Origin: an uncultured Eubacteriales bacterium
GTDB lineage: Bacteria; Bacillota; Clostridia; Oscillospirales; CAG-272
NCBI GenBank assembly: GCA_934365155.1
Contig: CAKRMZ010000051.1
Location: 1-8,064, forward strand
DNA: 8,064 bases
Direction of reading: 5' to 3'
The notes under the pieces are model-generated. The model did no database searches, was not told the origin of the DNA, and worked only from the letters and a program-made list of their open reading frames with translations. A program made the translations under genes and the position numbers. This document shows positions 4,741-8,064 of this stretch, piece by piece (within the stretch, counting starts at the first letter, position 1; each line of letters begins with the position of its first letter).

Positions 4741-6083
4741 TGCATACGCCGATTGTTGATTTTTTAAAGAAATATCAAAAAGACAATAAAGTCCGTTTCC
4801 ACGTTCCGGGGCATAAAGGCAAAGGTCCGCTTGGTTGTGAGGCTTTGGATATTACGGAAGTGAAGGGTGCTGATTCACTGTATGAGGCAGACGGCATCAT
4901 TGCGGAAAGCGAGCAAAATGCAGCAAGCTTGTTTGGCTCGCAGAGGACATGCTATTCAACGGAGGGAAGCAGTCAGTGCGTCCGTGCTATGCTGTATTTG
5001 GCGATAAATAATCGGCCGGGGGATGGTGGCCGACCGCTGATTGTGGCGGCCCGGAATGTGCACAAATCCTTTGTGCATGCCGCAGCACTGCTTGATTTTG
5101 ATATTGAATGGCTTTGGCCGGAGCATTCCCGGTCTCTCTGCGACTGCAGGATTTCGTCATCGACGCTTGAAAGCGTATTAAAACGTTTACCGTATCCTCC
5201 TGCTGCGGTGTATCTTACCAGCCCGGATTACTTGGGAGGCATGGCGGATATTCAGACGATGGCGGAACTGTGTCATCGCTACGGGACAATTTTGATAGTG
5301 GATAATGCTCACGGTGCATATTTGCGATTTCTTTCGCCATCACAGCATCCGTTGGATTTTGGCGCGGATTTGTGCTGTGATTCGGCGCATAAAACTTTGC
5401 CGGTTCTGACAGGCGGCGCATATCTGCATGTCAGCCGTCGCCTGGACGCAAAATATGCATTTCAAGCAAAATCTGCTTTGGAGATATTCGGTTCGACCAG
5501 CCCTTCCTATTTAACATTAGCCTCGCTGGATTATTGCAATGCTTTGCTGGACGGGGAATATCCTGCATTGATTGCGGAGCAGGTGCTAAGGATGGAGGCG
5601 TTCAAAACATATTTACGCCAAAAGCAGTGGCAGATCGAAGATTCCGATCCCTTGCGTTTGACGATCGGTATTCCGAAAGAACTCGGAGGGATTGAATTTG
5701 CGCAGAGACTGTGCCGAGACGGTATAGAATGCGAATATGCAGAGCCGTCATTCGCAGTTTTTATGACAACGCCGGAAAACAACGCAGACGATTTGCAGCG
5801 TTTGGCGACGGTGTTGGGTGAGAATCTTTTCTTGACTTTGCTTCCGGATATCCGCATGTTGACCCCGCCCCGAAAGGCGCTGTCTGTCCGCCAAGCTCTT
5901 TTTTCTCCGCATGAAACTGTGCCTGCTAAAAAAGCCTTGAATCGCATTTGCGGTTTGCCTGCTGTCTCCTGCCCGCCGGCTGTGCCGATTGTAATGCCCG
6001 GAGAGCAAATAAATGCAGAAGCGCTGCAACTGTTTCACTATTACGGAATTCAAAACGTCAGCGTTTTAAAACAGAAGAAATAA
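4740..6083 (+). CDS. PLP-dependent Orn/Lys/Arg decarboxylase family protein, short YaaO-like form
   Basis: The 447-residue product is a fold-type I PLP enzyme of the group-III basic amino acid decarboxylases, which remove CO2 from arginine, lysine or ornithine to give agmatine, cadaverine or putrescine; substrate cannot be told from sequence. Motifs in order: RFHVPGHKG (19-27), EGSSQ (75-79), ARNVHKS (104-110), TSPDYLGGMADI (160-171), VDNAHGAY (187-194; usually DEAHGAH, so Glu is Asn here), SAHKTLP with PLP lysine K218, GSTSPSYLTLASLD (251-264), and C-terminal PPAVPIVMPGE (412-422). It lacks the N-terminal wing domain of the roughly 710-residue E. coli enzymes and resembles short Firmicutes proteins such as B. 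subtilis YaaO. The ATG at 4740 overlaps the maturase TAA (TAATG), with GAGG at 4729-4732; the start implies translational coupling. No aminopropyltransferase or other polyamine gene is nearby. Confidence 0.9.
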   Translation: MHTPIVDFLKKYQKDNKVRFHVPGHKGKGPLGCEALDITEVKGADSLYEADGIIAESEQNAASLFGSQRTCYSTEGSSQCVRAMLYLAINNRPGDGGRPLIVAARNVHKSFVHAAALLDFDIEWLWPEHSRSLCDCRISSSTLESVLKRLPYPPAAVYLTSPDYLGGMADIQTMAELCHRYGTILIVDNAHGAYLRFLSPSQHPLDFGADLCCDSAHKTLPVLTGGAYLHVSRRLDAKYAFQAKSALEIFGSTSPSYLTLASLDYCNALLDGEYPALIAEQVLRMEAFKTYLRQKQWQIEDSDPLRLTIGIPKELGGIEFAQRLCRDGIECEYAEPSFAVFMTTPENNADDLQRLATVLGENLFLTLLPDIRMLTPPRKALSVRQALFSPHETVPAKKALNRICGLPAVSCPPAVPIVMPGEQINAEALQLFHYYGIQNVSVLKQKK

Positions 6084-6095
6084 ACAATCAAAAAT

Positions 6096-6183
6096 AAAAG
6101 CAGACATTTTTGTGAACTCTTTCTTTTAAACAGTATGTTGCAATGCTTAACTGTTCAGAAATTTCACAAAAATGCCTGCTTTT
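6096..6183. terminator. Long bidirectional terminator shared by the decarboxylase and guaB
   Basis: Bases 6096-6116 pair with 6163-6183 in a 21-bp stem with one A-C mismatch. The 46-nt loop contains an inner 6-bp hairpin (6129-6134 with 6150-6155). The plus strand exits into TTTTTG and the minus strand into TTTTATTTTTG, so both convergent transcripts can terminate. The stem starts 12 bp after the decarboxylase stop and ends 36 bp short of the guaB stop. The long arms and large loop are unusual for a simple terminator. Confidence 0.8.
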
Positions 6184-6219
6184 TGTTATCCGACGCGGTA
6201 TAGAGTCGGATGGAAAAGC

Positions 6220-7695
6220 TTAACCTTGTACGCTGTAGTTGGGGGCTTCTTTGGTGATATTGACATCGTGCGGATGGCTTTCACGCAATCCGGCACCTGT
6301 GATGCGGATAAATTGTCCGTTCTCTTTGAGTGCGGGAACGTTCGGTGCACCGCAGTATCCCATGCCGGAACGCAATCCACCGATGAGCTGATAGACAGTT
6401 TCCGAGAGGGGACCCTTGTAGGGAACACGTCCTTCGACTCCTTCGGGAACCAGCTTTTTGCTGTTGGTTTGGAAATAGCGGTCTTTGGATCCTTTTTCCA
6501 TTGCCGCAAGCGAGCCCATTCCGCGATACACTTTGAACTGACGGCCTTGATAGATTTCGCTTTCTCCGGGGCTTTCTTCGCATCCGGCGAACAATGAGCC
6601 GATCATTATTACATCGGCGCCGGCGGCGATTGCTTTGACAAGGTCTCCGCTGTATTTGATTCCTCCGTCCGCAATGACGGGAATTCCGTATTTTTTGGCA
6701 ACGTTTGCAACATCATAAATTGCAGTGATTTGAGGAACGCCGATTCCGGCGATAATGCGGGTGGTGCATATCGAGCCGGGACCGATTCCGACTTTGATCG
6801 CATCGGCGCCGGCCTCGATCAGATCCTGTGCTGCTTCGGCGGTTGCGATATTTCCGGCAATGAGTTGACACGACGGAAAAGCGGCTTTTACTTTTCTGAC
6901 CGCATCCATAATGCCTTTGGAATGTCCGTGGGCCGAATCCAAAACCAAAACATCGGCGCCGGCGGTCAACAATGCTTCTGCGCGTTCCAAAATGTCATTG
7001 GTAACGCCGATTGCCGCTCCGCAGAGCAGGCGCCCGAGGGAATCCTTTGCGGAATTTGGATAGCGAGATGCTTTTTCAATATCTTTAATTGTAATGAGAC
7101 CTTTTAGCATTCCGTTTTCGTCTACCAGCGGAAGCTTTTCGATTTTATATTTGCGGAGGATTTGCTGCGCGTCTGCCAATGTAGTGCCGACCGGTGCGGT
7201 AACCAAATTCTCCTGAGTCATAACTTCTTTAATTTGCATTTGGTGGTTTTCTAAAAAACGCATGTCGCGGTTGGTGATAATTCCGACTAATTTGCCGTTT
7301 CCGTCACAGATCGGCACGCCGGAAATTTTATATTTGCCCATGAGCTCGTCTGCTTCATAGACATAGTTGTCCGGATGAAGATAGAAAGGATTTTTAATAA
7401 CACCGTTTTCCGAACGCTTTACACGCTCGACCTGATCGGCCTGTTGAGCAATCGTCATGTTTTTGTGAATCACACCGATTCCGCCCTCACGTGCCATGGC
7501 AATTGCAAGCTGATATTCCGTTACTGTGTCCATTGCAGCCGACATCATCGGAATATTTAAGGTGATTCGGTTGGTCAGCTTCGTGTTGAGTGCAATCTCA
7601 TTCGGGAGCACCTCGCTTTTTGCTGGGATCAACAATACATCATCAAAAGTAAGTCCTTCGCCGCGAAACTTTGGGTGAGTGTATGTACTATTCAT
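6220..7695 (-). CDS. guaB: Inosine-5'-monophosphate dehydrogenase
   Basis: IMP dehydrogenase oxidises IMP to XMP with NAD+, the first committed and rate-limiting step of GMP synthesis; it is a cytoplasmic tetramer/octamer. The 491-residue product is full length. It opens with GLTFDDVLLIPAKSEVLP (14-31), followed by the first part of the barrel with MSAAMDTVTE (51-60). Two CBS domains sit at about 98-155 and 160-215; in this family they bind purine nucleotides. The barrel resumes with GADVLVLDSAHGHS (246-259), the catalytic loop GIGPGSICTTR with C310 as the attacking cysteine, ADGGIKYSGD (342-351), and the flap with the R406-Y407 pair (KDRYFQ) matching the E. coli Arg-Tyr dyad. The ATG at 7695 follows GAAGGA (7702-7707) with 6 nt spacing. 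It is monocistronic, with its own consensus promoter and the shared terminator downstream. No purine riboswitch was seen in the short leader. Confidence 0.98.
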   Translation of the reverse strand: MNSTYTHPKFRGEGLTFDDVLLIPAKSEVLPNEIALNTKLTNRITLNIPMMSAAMDTVTEYQLAIAMAREGGIGVIHKNMTIAQQADQVERVKRSENGVIKNPFYLHPDNYVYEADELMGKYKISGVPICDGNGKLVGIITNRDMRFLENHQMQIKEVMTQENLVTAPVGTTLADAQQILRKYKIEKLPLVDENGMLKGLITIKDIEKASRYPNSAKDSLGRLLCGAAIGVTNDILERAEALLTAGADVLVLDSAHGHSKGIMDAVRKVKAAFPSCQLIAGNIATAEAAQDLIEAGADAIKVGIGPGSICTTRIIAGIGVPQITAIYDVANVAKKYGIPVIADGGIKYSGDLVKAIAAGADVIMIGSLFAGCEESPGESEIYQGRQFKVYRGMGSLAAMEKGSKDRYFQTNSKKLVPEGVEGRVPYKGPLSETVYQLIGGLRSGMGYCGAPNVPALKENGQFIRITGAGLRESHPHDVNITKEAPNYSVQG

Positions 7696-7711
7696 TTCAA
7701 ATCCTTCCCGG

Positions 7712-7724
7712 AACCGTAACGGTT
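7712..7724. promoter_or_regulatory. Inverted repeat in the guaB leader
   Basis: AACCGTAACGGTT is a near-perfect 13-bp inverted repeat lying between the guaB promoter and its ribosome site. It could be a small mRNA hairpin or a protein binding site. It does not match the Bacillus PurR box, and no guanine-riboswitch core is present. A regulatory role is only inferred from its position. Confidence 0.35.
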
Positions 7725-7756
7725 TCTTTTTTATTTCAAATTAATATATTTAAAAT

Positions 7757-7786
7757 ATTATACGATATACAGAACTTTTTTGTCAA
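7757..7786 (-). promoter_or_regulatory. Sigma-A promoter of guaB
   Basis: Read on the minus strand, a perfect TTGACA (7786-7781), an 18-bp spacer and a perfect TATAAT (7762-7757). Transcription would begin near 7750, giving a leader of about 55 nt. With both boxes at consensus it should be strong. Confidence 0.92.
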
Positions 7787-7929
7787 CGTTTCTGTTGAAG
7801 AAAATAATGATAAAAAGTCGGATTTGTTTTTACAGTATGGATAAATAATAAAGATCAAAAAGTCAAAGAAGATGATAGAGAGCTACGAGAATACGATTAA
7901 GAACCGCTAAAGGGAAAGAAAAGAAGAAG
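7787..7929. other. A-rich intergenic stretch, no gene recognised; possible small-RNA region
   Basis: The roughly 140 bp between the guaB promoter and the next terminator hold no ORF with a start codon and ribosome site longer than about a dozen codons (for example 7872-7910, no Shine-Dalgarno). The plus strand is purine-rich, especially 7850-7929. No convincing plus-strand promoter was found, although a strong plus-strand terminator follows, so an untranslated transcript is possible. Confidence 0.4.
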
Positions 7930-7967
7930 GCGCCGAGCCCGGGAAAGGAAGGGCTCGGCGCTCTTTT
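7930..7967 (+). terminator. Strong GC-rich intrinsic terminator with no obvious upstream gene
   Basis: Bases 7930-7940 pair perfectly with 7951-7961 (11 bp, almost all G/C) around a 10-nt purine loop, followed by TCTTTTT. On the minus strand the hairpin exits into an interrupted pyrimidine run (TTCTTCTTTTC), so it may also work weakly that way. It lies between two outward-facing promoters, and no plus-strand gene in the window precedes it after the decarboxylase, which already has its own terminator. Confidence 0.88.
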
Positions 7968-8000
7968 TGAAAAAATAGTACAAAAAATGCAAAAAAGGTG

Positions 8001-8030
8001 TTGACAATGGGTAGAGAGATGTGATAGAAT
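8001..8030 (+). promoter_or_regulatory. Strong sigma-A promoter for a transcript leaving the window
   Basis: Perfect TTGACA at 8001-8006, an 18-bp spacer, and TAGAAT at 8025-8030 (5 of 6) with an extended -10 TG at 8022-8023. Transcription would start near 8037 and run out of the window. Confidence 0.85.
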
Positions 8031-8036
8031 AAACGA

Positions 8037-8064
8037 GTCGCCGATGAGAGCGACGGAAGATGGT
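8037..8064 (+). other. Start of an RNA leader, truncated by the window edge
   Basis: Right at the predicted transcription start, GTCGC (8037-8041) can pair with GCGAC (8050-8054) around an eight-base loop, followed by purine-rich GGAAGATGGT. The AUGA-containing, purine-rich beginning is reminiscent of the Stem I opening of T-box leaders, but too little is visible to assign a class, and it could be an ordinary 5' UTR or the lead-in to an RNA gene. Confidence 0.25.

Noticed and set aside
6188..6211. 7-bp hairpin just after guaB (ATCCGAC/GTCGGAT)
   Set aside because: On the guaB strand it is followed by AACAAAAAG rather than T residues; the larger stem beyond it is the better terminator.
6172..7560. 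Plus-strand ORFs opposite guaB (for example 6172-6597 and 6730-7107)
   Set aside because: They are antisense shadows of a strongly conserved coding frame, with no ribosome sites or recognisable proteins.
7872..7910. 12-codon plus-strand ORF before the orphan terminator
   Set aside because: No Shine-Dalgarno sequence and too short to support from sequence alone.

Overview
The window looks like chromosomal DNA of an endospore-forming member of class Clostridia. The markers are a SCIFF ribosomal peptide with its SPASM radical-SAM maturase (a pair regarded as near-universal in Clostridia), the sporulation hydrolase SpoIID, and a Bacillus/Clostridium-type MazF. Base composition is moderate, with A/T-rich intergenic regions. 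An Oscillospirales-like lineage is only a guess. No phage, transposon, CRISPR, tRNA or rRNA was seen.

Layout. Positions 1-266 hold the 3' end of rplA (ribosomal protein L1), closed by a strong terminator; rplJ-rplL do not follow. A perfect 17-bp hairpin lies at 361-397. On the minus strand, 539-967 encodes a MazF/EndoA toxin with a C-terminal tail and no visible antitoxin gene. After about 350 bp without a gene come spoIID (1318-2406) and mscL (2484-2930), both on the plus strand; mscL has its own promoter inside the end of spoIID and its own terminator.

The most distinctive block is 3038-6083 on the plus strand. A near-consensus promoter drives the SCIFF precursor (3139-3285), then comes an intergenic terminator-like hairpin, then the radical-SAM/SPASM maturase (3358-4740), then an Orn/Lys/Arg-decarboxylase-family PLP enzyme (4740-6083) whose start codon overlaps the maturase stop by one base. 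The SCIFF peptide departs from the usual pattern in two ways: it has a seventh cysteine (C13), and it has glycine at position 37, where the Clostridium thermocellum homologue is reported to carry the thioether-acceptor threonine.

The decarboxylase and the convergent guaB (6220-7695, minus strand, IMP dehydrogenase) share a long bidirectional terminator. guaB has a consensus sigma-A promoter at 7757-7786. The last roughly 280 bp hold no protein gene but carry a GC-rich plus-strand terminator (7930-7967) with no obvious gene in front of it, and a strong plus-strand promoter (8001-8030) firing out of the window into what may be a structured leader.

Most genes here are housekeeping or sporulation functions in separate short transcription units. 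The parts most worth following up are the variant SCIFF peptide with its coupled decarboxylase, the MazF without a partner, and the orphan terminator.
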